Assembly: GCF_900129055.1 (NCBI RefSeq)
Contig: NZ_FQUZ01000012.1
Span: 24,894-88,893 of the forward strand
Direction of reading: 5' to 3'
Length of the DNA stretch: 64,000 bases
Source of the DNA: Lampropedia hyalina DSM 16112
Lineage (GTDB): Bacteria > Pseudomonadota > Gammaproteobacteria > Burkholderiales > Burkholderiaceae_C
This document shows, in pieces, positions 1-7,773 of this stretch. The first letter of the stretch is position 1, and each line of letters starts with the position of its first letter. The notes below the pieces were generated by a model. The model was not told the DNA's origin. It searched no databases and saw only the letters and a program-made list of their open reading frames with translations. Made by a program: the position numbers and the translations under genes.

Positions 1-1
1 C

Positions 2-598
2 AGCGCGGGCAACGACATTGCCGACTTCGTGGCCAGCACCGAGCAGCCCGGCAGTGGCCTGCCCGATGCCACGTTTGCCTTCATGAAGGAGCTTGCGCAG
101 TTTCCCAAGCCGCTGGTGGCCATTGTGTGCGGCCCGTGCGTGGGCATTGGCACCACGCTGCTGCTGCATTGCGATCTGGTCGTTGCCGGGGACAACGCCG
201 TGTTTGCCCTGCCATTCGTGAACATCGGGCTGTGCCTGGAAGCAGGCTCCAGCCTGTTGCTGCCCGCGCTGATGGGCTACCACCGCGCGGCCGAGGCCCT
301 GCTGCTGGGCGAGCCATTCTTTGCCGAGGCGGCCATGGATGCCGGGCTGGTGAACCGCATCGTGCCGCCCGACGAAGCCAACGGCATCGGTCAGGCACTG
401 GCGCAGAAAATCGCGGCCAAGCCGCTGGAGCCGCTGCTGGCCACCAAACGCCTGCTCAAGGCCGACCAGTTGCCCGAAGTGTTGCGGCGCATCGATGCCG
501 AGGCCGAGGAACTGGTACGGCTGCTGCAACAGCCTGCCGCCAAGGAGGCATTCCGCGCATTCCTGGAAAAGCGCAAGCCGGATTTCTCCGGCCTGTGA
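2..598 (+). CDS. Enoyl-CoA hydratase/isomerase family protein (5' end outside window)
   Basis: The reading frame is open from the first bases, and the codons before the first possible start read SAGNDIADF. This is the crotonase-fold motif that forms part of the oxyanion hole and CoA pocket, so the N-terminus lies upstream of the window. A second crotonase motif follows (CGPCVGIGTTLLLHCDLVVA, second oxyanion glycine region). The C-terminal third, with ATKRLLK and FLEKRKPDF, is typical of enoyl-CoA hydratases. The likely role is hydration or isomerisation of an enoyl-CoA in fatty-acid or aromatic-acid breakdown. The substrate cannot be told from this part. The family is clear; the specific reaction is not. 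Confidence 0.9.
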   Translation, partial: SAGNDIADFVASTEQPGSGLPDATFAFMKELAQFPKPLVAIVCGPCVGIGTTLLLHCDLVVAGDNAVFALPFVNIGLCLEAGSSLLLPALMGYHRAAEALLLGEPFFAEAAMDAGLVNRIVPPDEANGIGQALAQKIAAKPLEPLLATKRLLKADQLPEVLRRIDAEAEELVRLLQQPAAKEAFRAFLEKRKPDFSGL

Positions 599-623
599 CC
601 ATGCTCTGCAAGAAACGGCAAGC

Positions 624-1679
624 ATGATTCAAAACATTCAGTCCCTGCGCTTTCTGGCAGCGGCTCTGGTGCTGCTGCACCACATGTACAACCCCTGGGT
701 TCCCGAACCGCTGGCGCGCATGGGGTTTGCCGGGGTCGATATTTTCTTTGTCATCAGCGGCTACATCATGGCCGAGACCACGCGCAGCACAGAGCCTGGT
801 GCAGGCAATGCACTGCGGTTCCTGTTCAAACGCTTTTCGCGCATCTACAGCGGCTGGTGGCCTTTTTTCCTGGTGTATCTGGTACTGGCCTACCTCTCCG
901 GGGGGGTGGAAGACCGGGTCAGCCTGCCCGGCTCGTTCTTTCTGGTGCCACAGGACTTGCCCCAGAATCTCGAAGGCATCACCTGGACGCTGAGTTTCGA
1001 GCTGTATTTCTATCTGCTCACGGGTATTTTGCTGGCGTTCACGCGCAAGTGGATGCCGCATTGCTTCGCCATGGCCGGTGTATTGCTGATCGCCCTGAAT
1101 GTGTACCACTACGGCATCGGCCTCTACCAGCCCGAGAACGCCCACATTGCCAAGCAGAACATGTGGGTGCCGTTCTATACCTCGCCGCTGATTCTGGAGT
1201 TCATTGCCGGATTCCTGTTTGCCGAATGGTTTGCCCGCAGGCGCGAAGCCACGGTGCTGCCCTGGGTGGTGACGGCGGGGGTGTCGCTGGCGGCCTGCTA
1301 TGCCTTGCAGGAGCATTTCGGCGTGGAGTTTGCCGGATTCTTCAAGGTCAGTGAACGGGTGGTGCTGTATGGCTCTTTCGCCCTGTCGTTGATTGCGATT
1401 GCCGTCAATCTGGAAAAAATGGGCATCACGCCGCTGCGCATGGTGCAGAAGATGGGCGATGCGTCCTATAGCATCTACCTGTCCCATCCGGCCATCATCG
1501 CGGTCATGGGCCATGGCTTTCACCATTGGGGCATCGCTGGCAAGGTGTCACTGGAGCTTTGGATGAGCCTGTGCGCGGTGCTGGTGGTGGTCTTTTCGGT
1601 GCTCAACTACCGCTGGGTGGAGCGGCCACTCTACCGGCTGTTTCTGGGCCTGGCAGGCCGGAGAAAGCCGGTGGGATGA
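624..1679 (+). CDS. Acyltransferase family 3 membrane protein (OafA/YrhL type)
   Basis: The 351-residue protein starts at the ATG that gives MIQNIQSLRFLAAALVLLHH; the longer open frame upstream overlaps the preceding gene and has no family signal. The LRFLAAALVLLHH segment, with its paired histidines, and GVDIFFVISGYIM are the hallmark motifs of integral membrane acyltransferase 3 enzymes. The rest is about ten hydrophobic helices. Such enzymes O-acylate surface polysaccharides, lipids or peptides in the inner membrane. No glycan gene lies next to it, so the acceptor is unknown. It begins 25 bases after the hydratase-like gene and converges on glyQ. Confidence 0.88.
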   Translation: MIQNIQSLRFLAAALVLLHHMYNPWVPEPLARMGFAGVDIFFVISGYIMAETTRSTEPGAGNALRFLFKRFSRIYSGWWPFFLVYLVLAYLSGGVEDRVSLPGSFFLVPQDLPQNLEGITWTLSFELYFYLLTGILLAFTRKWMPHCFAMAGVLLIALNVYHYGIGLYQPENAHIAKQNMWVPFYTSPLILEFIAGFLFAEWFARRREATVLPWVVTAGVSLAACYALQEHFGVEFAGFFKVSERVVLYGSFALSLIAIAVNLEKMGITPLRMVQKMGDASYSIYLSHPAIIAVMGHGFHHWGIAGKVSLELWMSLCAVLVVVFSVLNYRWVERPLYRLFLGLAGRRKPVG

Positions 1680-1708
1680 GTGCTCTGGGGCATTGCCCGC
1701 AGCGGATT

Positions 1709-1736
1709 GCAAAAGCCAGCGGCTTGCGGCTTTTGC
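1709..1736. terminator. Hairpin between convergent acyltransferase and glyQ
   Basis: A perfect 9-bp stem (GCAAAAGCC / GGCTTTTGC) with a 10-base loop lies between the two convergent gene ends. No long T tract follows on either strand, so its role as a terminator is inferred from position. Confidence 0.4.
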
Positions 1737-1837
1737 CGCAGTGACGTACTGCGGGGAATGTGCTGGCGCAAACGGGACGGACCATGCACTGATCCGGTTC
1801 CCGTGGCTGTGCTCCCGGAGCCGAAGAATCAGGCTGG

Positions 1838-2749
1838 TCAGGCCGCTTTCTTCTGCGAGTCGATCTGGGCGACCCACTCGCGTGGGGCCATCGGGAAGCC
1901 CAGGCGTTCGCGGCTGTCGTAGTAGCTGCGGGCGACGCTGCGGGCCAGGTTGCGGATGCGGCCAATGTAGGCGGCGCGTTCCGTCACCGAGATGGCACCG
2001 CGCGCATCCAGCAGGTTGAAGGTGTGTGCGGCCTTGAGCACCTGCTCGTAGGCGGGCAGTGCCAGGGCTTTGTCCATCAGCAACTGGGCTTCCTTTTCGT
2101 AGGCGTTGAAGGCCAGGAACAGGAATTCAGCGTCCGAGTATTCGAAGTTGTAGGTCGATTGCTCCACCTCGTTCTGGTGGAACACGTCGCCGTAGCTCAC
2201 GCCTTCCGAGTAGGTCAGGTCATAGACGTTTTCCACGCCTTGCAGGTACATGGCCAGACGCTCCAGCCCATAGGTGATTTCGCCGGTGATGGGGCGGCAG
2301 TCGATGCCGCCGACCTGCTGGAAGTAGGTGAACTGCGTCACCTCCATGCCATTGAGCCAGACCTCCCAGCCCAGTCCCCACGCGCCCAGGGTGGGGTTCT
2401 CCCAGTCGTCTTCGACAAAGCGGATGTCGTTCTTCTTCAGGTCGAACCCCAGGGCTTGCAGACTGCCCAGGTAGAGATCGAGGATGTTGGCCGGGGCGGG
2501 CTTGAGCACGACCTGGTACTGGTAGTAGTGTTGCAGGCGGTTGGGGTTGTTGCCATAGCGGCCATCCTTGGGGCGGCGGCTGGGCTGCACATAGGCGGCC
2601 TTCCAGGGTTCCGGGCCGATGGCGCGCAGGAACGTGGCCGTGTGGCTGGTGCCCGCGCCGACTTCCATGTCGTAGGGCTGCAACAGGGTGCAGCCCTGCT
2701 GGTCCCAGTAGTTTTGCAGGGTGAGGATGATTTGCTGAAAGGTGAGCAT
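1838..2749 (-). CDS. glyQ: Glycine--tRNA ligase alpha subunit
   Basis: This 303-residue protein has the usual length of bacterial GlyQ. It starts [20 protein letters not shown] and contains the class II motif 2 segment with [20 protein letters not shown], which binds ATP and glycine. In the cytosol it pairs with GlyS in an alpha2beta2 enzyme that charges tRNA-Gly. glyS normally follows directly, but here the downstream space holds only a hairpin and the convergent acyltransferase. The beta subunit must therefore be encoded elsewhere. Identification is firm. Confidence 0.97.
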   Translation of the reverse strand: MLTFQQIILTLQNYWDQQGCTLLQPYDMEVGAGTSHTATFLRAIGPEPWKAAYVQPSRRPKDGRYGNNPNRLQHYYQYQVVLKPAPANILDLYLGSLQALGFDLKKNDIRFVEDDWENPTLGAWGLGWEVWLNGMEVTQFTYFQQVGGIDCRPITGEITYGLERLAMYLQGVENVYDLTYSEGVSYGDVFHQNEVEQSTYNFEYSDAEFLFLAFNAYEKEAQLLMDKALALPAYEQVLKAAHTFNLLDARGAISVTERAAYIGRIRNLARSVARSYYDSRERLGFPMAPREWVAQIDSQKKAA

Positions 2750-3208
2750 GGTGGTTCAGGAATGGGGCAGGCAGCACCTGTTGGCGAAAGGCCGATGCGG
2801 ATGAAAACCCCGGATGGTGCTGCGCAAAAAATGCCGGTTCATTCTAAGCCAAAGCCAGTGCCTGCCATGGCAAGGGCTTGTCAGGTTGCTGACTGTTGAA
2901 TGGAGCCTCTTGCGCATGTCTTTCATCAGGGTTTGCAGCCAGCAAACGAAGGCTGCGTCCATGACTGTTTGTAGTCATGCCGTCCACAATCCTTTACCGA
3001 GACATCATCGACCCAAGCCCCAAACAGGGTATTGGTGGAAATGAGAGACAGGGAAGCAAATAGGTTTGAACCATTGCATGGCAATGATTCAGGGGGGAGT
3101 TTTATTGCTTGCTACGGTGGGGAAGCCCTTGTAGCCTGAATTAAGCTGTGTCGCGAAGCGGTGTCGGCTTTAATGAATTGTTCGCCCTCTTGTTTCCGTG
3201 TTTTGCAA
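2750..3208. other. Intergenic stretch between glyQ and the restriction gene
   Basis: About 460 bases without a convincing gene. The part near 2750 must hold the glyQ promoter and leader. The part near 3127-3186 holds an attC-like structure listed separately. Base composition changes here from the GC-rich chromosome to the AT-richer island. I see nothing else in it. Confidence 0.6.
3127..3186 (-). other. attC-like site downstream of the restriction-modification genes (degenerate)
   Basis: Read on the minus strand, an R''-like GGCGAAC (3186-3180) is followed by the spacer AATTC. Two arms then fold back: ATTAAAGC and GCTTAAT pair with one extra A in the first arm, as attC L'' and L' boxes do. 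The hairpin tip is CCGCTTCGCG-like. The layout matches aadA-type attC sites. It begins 22 bases after the endonuclease stop codon, the normal position in a cassette. The expected R' (GTTRRRY) is not recognisable; TACAAGG stands in its place, so this end is degenerate or truncated. Confidence 0.55.
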
Positions 3209-4123
3209 TCAGGAGCATCCTAGAATCCGTTTTACAGCTACATCCAGTTCTTCACCGGAGGGTAGATTTGGACCAGAGATGAAGCGTTGTGAAAATTCGT
3301 CCAACGAAACGCGAATTTTTCGCTTATTGACAAGAATACGCTGCTGACCATGATTCGCAGGTGGAGATAAATCGTAAGTATGGATAGTCAGGACATTCGC
3401 ACCCTTGGTGGTAACAAGCGGAATGTCTGCACCAATAATGTCCTCGAACTTGCGATACACAATATCGGGAAGCACGAAATACAAGCCAGCCTTAACCAAT
3501 TTGGAGTTGGAATACACGACACCTTTTCGGATGATTTGTGGAATTAGTCGTTTATGAACATTTGCCCAATTCATACCGTGCTCAGATGATGGGATTGTCT
3601 TGGTATTTGGAGTCAAGTTTTTATAGGCGTACCACGCATCGCGGTAGTTGTTTGTGATGTCAATACTTTGAACTTCAATTCCGACGTATTCAATCAATTG
3701 GTTGTTTTCAATCTTTGCCAGCACCCAGTCCATTGAAAGGCTGCGACCAATCTTCACCTCCTTGCCAGATTTTTGTCCCAGAGCGACGACGAAAATACCG
3801 CTTTCGTCTCGATGTCTGATGTATTCATCAAATAAAACAAACCGCGCCATCTTTCCAAATGCATCTTCTGCGACTGCACGTAGCGTTGCATAGTCTTTTT
3901 CATAAAGCCGATTCGGGCAGATGATGCAATCACCATAAGCTGTGGTGACACTACATGTTCCATAAACGACGGAAGAGTCATGGTTAGACTTGCTGCACGC
4001 CTTATTGATGAAAGGACACGCACCCAGATTCCATAAACTACGAACGGATTGCGTCAAATCATCTGGAGCGTAACCGAATATTTCCACAAGATCTTTGTTC
4101 GTTGGGCGTACGAGTGACATCAT
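3209..4123 (-). CDS. NotI-like type II restriction endonuclease
   Basis: A 304-residue protein. Residues 36-69 hold cysteines at 36, 43, 57, 66 and 69 (ACPFINKAC ... YGTCSV ... CIICP), resembling the cysteine-rich metal-binding fold of NotI-family endonucleases. A later segment with D132 and an EVQ triad at 150-152 fits a variant PD-(D/E)XK nuclease core. It would cut unmethylated DNA at a site matched by the neighbouring methyltransferase, whose stop codon overlaps this start by four bases. Codon and base use are AT-richer than the flanks, which suggests acquisition. The family call rests on motif recognition; the recognition sequence is unknown. Confidence 0.75.
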   Translation of the reverse strand: MMSLVRPTNKDLVEIFGYAPDDLTQSVRSLWNLGACPFINKACSKSNHDSSVVYGTCSVTTAYGDCIICPNRLYEKDYATLRAVAEDAFGKMARFVLFDEYIRHRDESGIFVVALGQKSGKEVKIGRSLSMDWVLAKIENNQLIEYVGIEVQSIDITNNYRDAWYAYKNLTPNTKTIPSSEHGMNWANVHKRLIPQIIRKGVVYSNSKLVKAGLYFVLPDIVYRKFEDIIGADIPLVTTKGANVLTIHTYDLSPPANHGQQRILVNKRKIRVSLDEFSQRFISGPNLPSGEELDVAVKRILGCS

Positions 4124-5286
4124 AGGTTACCCAGGAGTTTCGCAATCTCGTCGCCGACAGCCTTTCCAAGCAGAGGTGGAACTGCATTGCCAACCTGCTC
4201 GTATTGCTGCGTGATGCTGCCAGAAAATTGATAGCTATCAGGAAAGGATTGAATTCGCGCAGCTTCGCGAACAGATATAACACGGTCTTGCGTTGGATGA
4301 AAAAAACTACCCCAATGTGGGTCACACTTAGTCAGCACGGTAGAGCAAAGCGCGTCTGGGTGGAGTCGACCATAGCGTTTGGTGTGATCGCTTCGACGCG
4401 CACGCTTCAATCCAGCCGGAAGCAAATCAAACGGAATGTCACGCCAACTCCCCCCCTGCGGAATAAACTTGAGTCGATCTAAATTTACTTGTGCCACTCT
4501 TGCAGAATAATGTCCGGTTAGTCTAGCGCATCCGTCTCTCAAATATTCTTGATATACATTTTGTGGTGGCAGAACATAGCTCTCGGGGCTGATTGACGCA
4601 CCATTATCAATGGCTGGCAAATCAGACATCGCATCCCAAACCGTCGTATGTGGCTTAAGTTCCTGTGCGAATAGAGGAGGCACAGAAAGGCACAACTCGC
4701 GTGCGCCAGTAAAATTTGCTATCGCTTTGGCATTATATTGAGGGTCAGGAAAAGAAATTTCATGTTTGAAGTTGCGGATGCCGATGAAAACCGTGCGAAA
4801 TCGCATTTGTGGAACACCGTGATGCCCGGCGAACAAAATGCGATGCTTGACGGTGTAACCCATTGCTTGCAGTTCTTTGTAGATTTGCTCAACCACAGTG
4901 CCGCGCCCTAGCGAAACGATGCCAGGAACATTTTCAATCAGCACGGCTTTGGGTTTAATGGACGATACAACACGCAAGAAATCCTTGAATAGATGGTTGC
5001 GTTCATCATCCAATGTCCGTATCGGTGCATTGATGGAAAAACCTTGACAAGGTGGGCCTCCAGCAACCAAATCTACCTCTCCGCTAGATACCCCAAGTTT
5101 GTGCTTCAAATCCGTTTCGCTAACTTCTCGCACATCACCCACGACGACTTTCGTTTCTGGGTGATTGAGTTTGTAGGTTTCGGCAAATTGAGGAATCCAC
5201 TCATTTGCCAACAAGGGCGAAAAACCAGCTTGCTTGAGGCCACAGGATAATCCCCCCGCCCCGGCGAATAGATCAATGCTCTTCAT
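4120..5286 (-). CDS. DNA (cytosine-5-)-methyltransferase
   Basis: A 388-residue C5-cytosine methyltransferase with motifs in canonical order. They are the SAM site DLFAGAGGLSCGL (from residue 5), the catalytic GGPPCQGFS with nucleophile C80, the ENV motif (AVLIENVPG), a QRRxR-like PQMRFRTVFIGI, and the C-terminal NAVPPLLGKAVGDEI. It would methylate cytosine in the host copy of the recognition site and so protect it from the overlapping NotI-like nuclease. The methyltransferase is translated first, a common order that protects the host before the nuclease appears. The sequence is AT-richer than the neighbouring chromosome. No separate control (C) protein was seen. Confidence 0.95.
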   Translation of the reverse strand: MKSIDLFAGAGGLSCGLKQAGFSPLLANEWIPQFAETYKLNHPETKVVVGDVREVSETDLKHKLGVSSGEVDLVAGGPPCQGFSINAPIRTLDDERNHLFKDFLRVVSSIKPKAVLIENVPGIVSLGRGTVVEQIYKELQAMGYTVKHRILFAGHHGVPQMRFRTVFIGIRNFKHEISFPDPQYNAKAIANFTGARELCLSVPPLFAQELKPHTTVWDAMSDLPAIDNGASISPESYVLPPQNVYQEYLRDGCARLTGHYSARVAQVNLDRLKFIPQGGSWRDIPFDLLPAGLKRARRSDHTKRYGRLHPDALCSTVLTKCDPHWGSFFHPTQDRVISVREAARIQSFPDSYQFSGSITQQYEQVGNAVPPLLGKAVGDEIAKLLGNL

Positions 5287-5349
5287 GTCGTGAAAAATCT
5301 CCGATTTCTGTATACCTCATATGCTGCATTATGTTCGCTGAGCTTATTC

Positions 5350-5356
5350 GTTAGCG
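5350..5356 (-). other. R''-type core of the TIR cassette attC (rest of site lost)
   Basis: On the minus strand CGCTAAC overlaps the TIR stop codon. It is the exact complement of GTTAGCG, which begins the TIR cassette at 6204-6198. This is the relation expected between the R'' box of a cassette and its own start. The next bases (GAATAAGCTCAGC) look like an L'' arm. No matching L' or GTTRRRY follows in the 63 bases before the methyltransferase, so the site is truncated. Confidence 0.55.
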
Positions 5357-6172
5357 CGTACTTTGACCGGTGCCATTGATGACCGACGCTACGGAAGACA
5401 CCATCTGCTGGATCGTGTTCGTTTTCGAATCAATCGCTAGCTTGTCGGCAAGCGACGGACTGTACCGAAGAATGTCGTCTTTCGTAATTTCGTGCCAAAT
5501 CGGAAGAATTACCTTCTCGCCGATCATCTGACGCGCGGTGAGGCCTTCAAGTTCGTACTGAGGCCAGTTCTTGGAAAAGAACGCGCGCGAGAGTACTACG
5601 ATGCCATATGACGAATTGGCAAGGCCGTGGTCTATTGACTTGCTAAGACTGTCACCCACCTTCAACTCAAACTCGTCGTACCAAACTTTGAAACCATGTT
5701 GGGCGAGCGCGGCGGCCAAGGGCCGAACAAGAGCCTCTTTGTCTTCACTCGCATGAGACACAAACACATCAAACGCTGTCTTTCGCCCACCCATTCGAAG
5801 CGAATTTATATCTGCCTTCTCAAGCCATCGGATGGCATTTTTGCGCCAATTTTCATCGTTCTCAATTTCCAAGGTGATGATCACTGAGTGGACTGACTCA
5901 TTCTGGTATCCACGTAGAAGAGGATCCATTCGCTTCAAAAAGTCCTGCTCGATAGCGTCTCGGTCGGCTTCAATTTGCGCGTAGTGCGCGGAAGGCAATC
6001 TCAGAGTAACCGTATAGCCGTATGTACCACCATTCCAGTTATCGTAGTCTGTTTGCTCAACTTCAGATTTTGATTTGGCGAGTACAGCGACCTCTCTTCT
6101 TGCTCCTTGCATAGCGTAGATCTGAGCGAGCGTTCGAAGAATTCCTTCCATGTCGCTGGGAATTTTTGCCAC
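5351..6172 (-). CDS. TIR-domain protein, probable antiphage effector
   Basis: A 273-residue protein. Residues 134 to about 245 form a TIR domain: FDVFVSHASEDKE, then FKVWYDEFEL, then SYGIVVLSRAFFSKNWPQYELE. E207 in WPQYELE sits where the catalytic glutamate of NAD-cleaving TIRs lies. Residues 1-130 match no family I recognise and could be a sensor or oligomerisation region. Bacterial TIRs usually act as NAD-depleting or signal-making effectors in antiphage defence. The gene starts 31 bases inside an integron-type cassette, and its stop codon overlaps the cassette's R'' core. It lies beside a restriction-modification pair. The TIR call is firm; the defence role is inference from family and context. 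Confidence 0.9.
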   Translation of the reverse strand: MAKIPSDMEGILRTLAQIYAMQGARREVAVLAKSKSEVEQTDYDNWNGGTYGYTVTLRLPSAHYAQIEADRDAIEQDFLKRMDPLLRGYQNESVHSVIITLEIENDENWRKNAIRWLEKADINSLRMGGRKTAFDVFVSHASEDKEALVRPLAAALAQHGFKVWYDEFELKVGDSLSKSIDHGLANSSYGIVVLSRAFFSKNWPQYELEGLTARQMIGEKVILPIWHEITKDDILRYSPSLADKLAIDSKTNTIQQMVSSVASVINGTGQSTR

Positions 6173-6197
6173 AAGGCCTCCATTAGTGAACTGCGCA

Positions 6198-6266
6198 CGC
6201 TAACGCAGAGGTAAGCAGCGCAGGCAAGCGCAGCTTGCCGGAGTCGGCTTGACCGCCGGGTTAGGC
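6198..6266 (-). other. attC recombination site (integron cassette boundary)
   Basis: Read on the minus strand the order is R'' GCCTAAC, spacer, L'' GGTCAAGC, a GC-rich stem closed by GGCAAGC/GCTTGCC, L' GCTTACC, spacer TCTGC and R' GTTAGCG. L'' and L' pair with one unpaired C in L'', the extrahelical base that sets attC polarity. The polarity therefore runs with the TIR gene. The G^TT crossover of R' falls at 6204/6203, so the TIR cassette would begin at 6203. Confidence 0.8.
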
Positions 6267-6283
6267 GTCTGAAAGGGTGAAAG

Positions 6284-6433
6284 ATGAAGCTATATCACGC
6301 AACAACTCAGAAGAAAGCGAAGCAGTACAGGCAGACCGGAGCCATATTGGCACCTGTGCGCGGATTTACAACCATGCAGGCAGCAATGGCCTGGGCGATG
6401 AAGGTGGGGCGAGGCTTGGTGGAACGACGGTAA
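6284..6433 (+). CDS. Small protein beginning MKLYHATT (49 aa)
   Basis: An ATG preceded by GGGTGAAAG opens a 49-codon frame reading MKLYHATT...KKAKQYRQTG, then APVRGFTTMQAAMAWAMKVGR, ending GLVERR. I believe related small proteins begin MK(L/V)YHAT and share PVRGF and AAMAWA motifs, but I cannot search to confirm. Those I recall are longer, so the C-terminus here may be truncated after VGR. The YHAT start is faintly like ADP-ribosyltransferase-fold proteins; no function is claimed. It runs antisense to attC polarity, starting 18 bases from the site, which happens in some cassettes that carry their own promoter. Confidence 0.5.
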   Translation: MKLYHATTQKKAKQYRQTGAILAPVRGFTTMQAAMAWAMKVGRGLVERR

Positions 6434-6915
6434 CGTGACAGATTGGCGCTGCGTTTTCTCAGCCATTGGCGCTGCATAACTACATTTAGACGCACAACCA
6501 TAGCCCACCAGCACGGTCTAAAAAACTTTTTGTAAACGTTGCCCATAGCAAAAAATATTGGCAATCTGAAATTTAGACCGCCTAAAATTTTGCAGATGGA
6601 ACAACGACCACCTTCGTCACTGGTGGCTGCCAAACCTGTGCATTGGCTCGATCAGGTACGGTCGGCCATTGCACTCCAGCATCATTCTATTTCGTACTGG
6701 GCAGGCGTATATGAAATAGGGCATGTCATCCTGCATATCGATGAGCTGCTGTGCCTGCCGATGTCGCGCTGCTGTGGGAGGCCGCCGCATCCCTGGTGAG
6801 CCAGAGTGCGTTTTTCCGGCGGGTGCAGCAGCCATAGACGGCATGCCTATAATGGCCGTTCGGTGCGCATGGCATCTGCGGCATCGCAACGTTATCAAGC
6901 AATCAAGGGGTTATT
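6434..6915. other. Intergenic stretch between cassette region and trpG
   Basis: No convincing gene. It is AT-rich up to about 6600. GGTCTAAA (6515-6522) and TTTAGACC (6572-6579) form an 8-bp inverted repeat with a 49-base spacer, and a related TTTAGACG lies at 6485. On the minus strand TTAGGC at 6585-6580 matches the start expected for the cassette whose attC is at 6266-6198, except that the preceding base is T rather than G. From about 6600 the sequence looks like ordinary chromosome. It leads to an AAGGGG ribosome-binding site before trpG. No integrase gene is present. Confidence 0.5.
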
Positions 6916-7509
6916 GTGGTCAGGCTTCTGATGATCGACAACTACGACAGCTTCACCTACAACATCGTGCAGTATTTCGGGGAACTGGGCGCGGATGTGC
7001 AGGTGTTTCGCAACGATGAAATCACGCTCGAAGGCATCGAGGCCCTTGCGCCCGAGCGGCTGGTGATTTCACCGGGGCCATGCTCTCCTGCCGAGGCGGG
7101 CATTTCGATTGCGGCCATCCGGCACTTTGCGGGCAAGCTGCCGATTCTGGGCGTGTGCCTGGGGCACCAGAGCATTGGCGCGGCATTCGGTGGCCGCATC
7201 GTGCGCGCCAGGGAATTGATGCACGGCAAGACCAGCACCATCACCACCACCCAGCAGGGCGTGTTTGCCGGGCTGCCGCGCCAGTTCACCGTGAACCGCT
7301 ACCACTCGCTGGCCATCGAACCGGCCAGCCTGCCCGCAGAGCTGGAAGTGACGGCCTGGACGGACGATGGCGAGATTCAGGGCATTCGCCACAGAACCCT
7401 GGACATCGAAGGCGTGCAGTTCCACCCGGAAAGCATTCTCACCGAGCATGGCCATGCCATGTTGAACAACTTCCTGGTGCGTTCTGCACCGGCCCCGATG
7501 GCGGCCTGA
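6916..7509 (+). CDS. trpG: Anthranilate/aminodeoxychorismate synthase glutamine amidotransferase
   Basis: A 197-residue class I glutamine amidotransferase (TrpG/PabA). The triad is visible: C81 in LGVCLGHQ, and H170 with E172 in VQFHPES. The N-terminal [18 protein letters not shown] is diagnostic. It releases ammonia from glutamine for anthranilate or 4-amino-4-deoxychorismate synthesis. The start is GTG with AAGGGG six bases upstream. No trpE, pabB, trpD or trpC is adjacent, and a strong terminator follows, so it is monocistronic and could serve either pathway. Confidence 0.93.
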   Translation: MVRLLMIDNYDSFTYNIVQYFGELGADVQVFRNDEITLEGIEALAPERLVISPGPCSPAEAGISIAAIRHFAGKLPILGVCLGHQSIGAAFGGRIVRARELMHGKTSTITTTQQGVFAGLPRQFTVNRYHSLAIEPASLPAELEVTAWTDDGEIQGIRHRTLDIEGVQFHPESILTEHGHAMLNNFLVRSAPAPMAA

Positions 7510-7582
7510 GGTGCGGCCGGTCCGCCTGCACCGGGCGGTGGCAGGGCAGGGGGCATCTGTTGCCCGGATGGATGGGCCTTCC

Positions 7583-7632
7583 AGCGGCATGGTCTGGGTG
7601 TGATGACGCACCCAGACCATGCCGCTTTTTCT
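7583..7632 (+). terminator. Strong intrinsic terminator after trpG
   Basis: A perfect 18-bp stem (AGCGGCATGGTCTGGGTG with its complement) has an 8-base loop and is followed by TTTTCTTT. It separates trpG from the purine gene region. Confidence 0.9.
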
Positions 7633-7665
7633 TTCACCGATACCGTGCCTGCAAAGTTGGCGCGA

Positions 7666-7680
7666 TTTTTGTATGCAATC
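7666..7680. promoter_or_regulatory. Putative purine-regulon operator upstream of hpxO
   Basis: TTTTTGTATGCAATC lies 94 bases before hpxO. The core TTGTATGCAATC recurs exactly on the opposite strand before the ABC transporter (16703-16720) and nearly so before the porin and the GntR gene. The near-palindrome with GTATNC resembles sites bound by FadR-type GntR regulators. Confidence 0.55.
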
Positions 7681-7773
7681 CGTGCATCTGGCGGGATACC
7701 GCCTGGCTTGCCGATGGTGCAGTCGCGCAGGCCACGACATGGTTTGCAGCAGCTTCTGTGAAAGGAATACATC

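Noticed and set aside
6204..6260. attC at 6198-6266 read in plus polarity, with the TIR gene inside a reversed cassette
   Set aside because: The unpaired base lies in the arm that makes the minus strand the proper reading, and the minus reading also puts the TIR start right after the crossover. The plus reading was my first thought and was dropped.
6290..6633. Minus-strand frames opposite the small MKLYHATT gene as the cassette gene
   Set aside because: They are rich in Cys, His and Trp without a pattern and lack ribosome-binding sites; the plus-strand frame is more protein-like.
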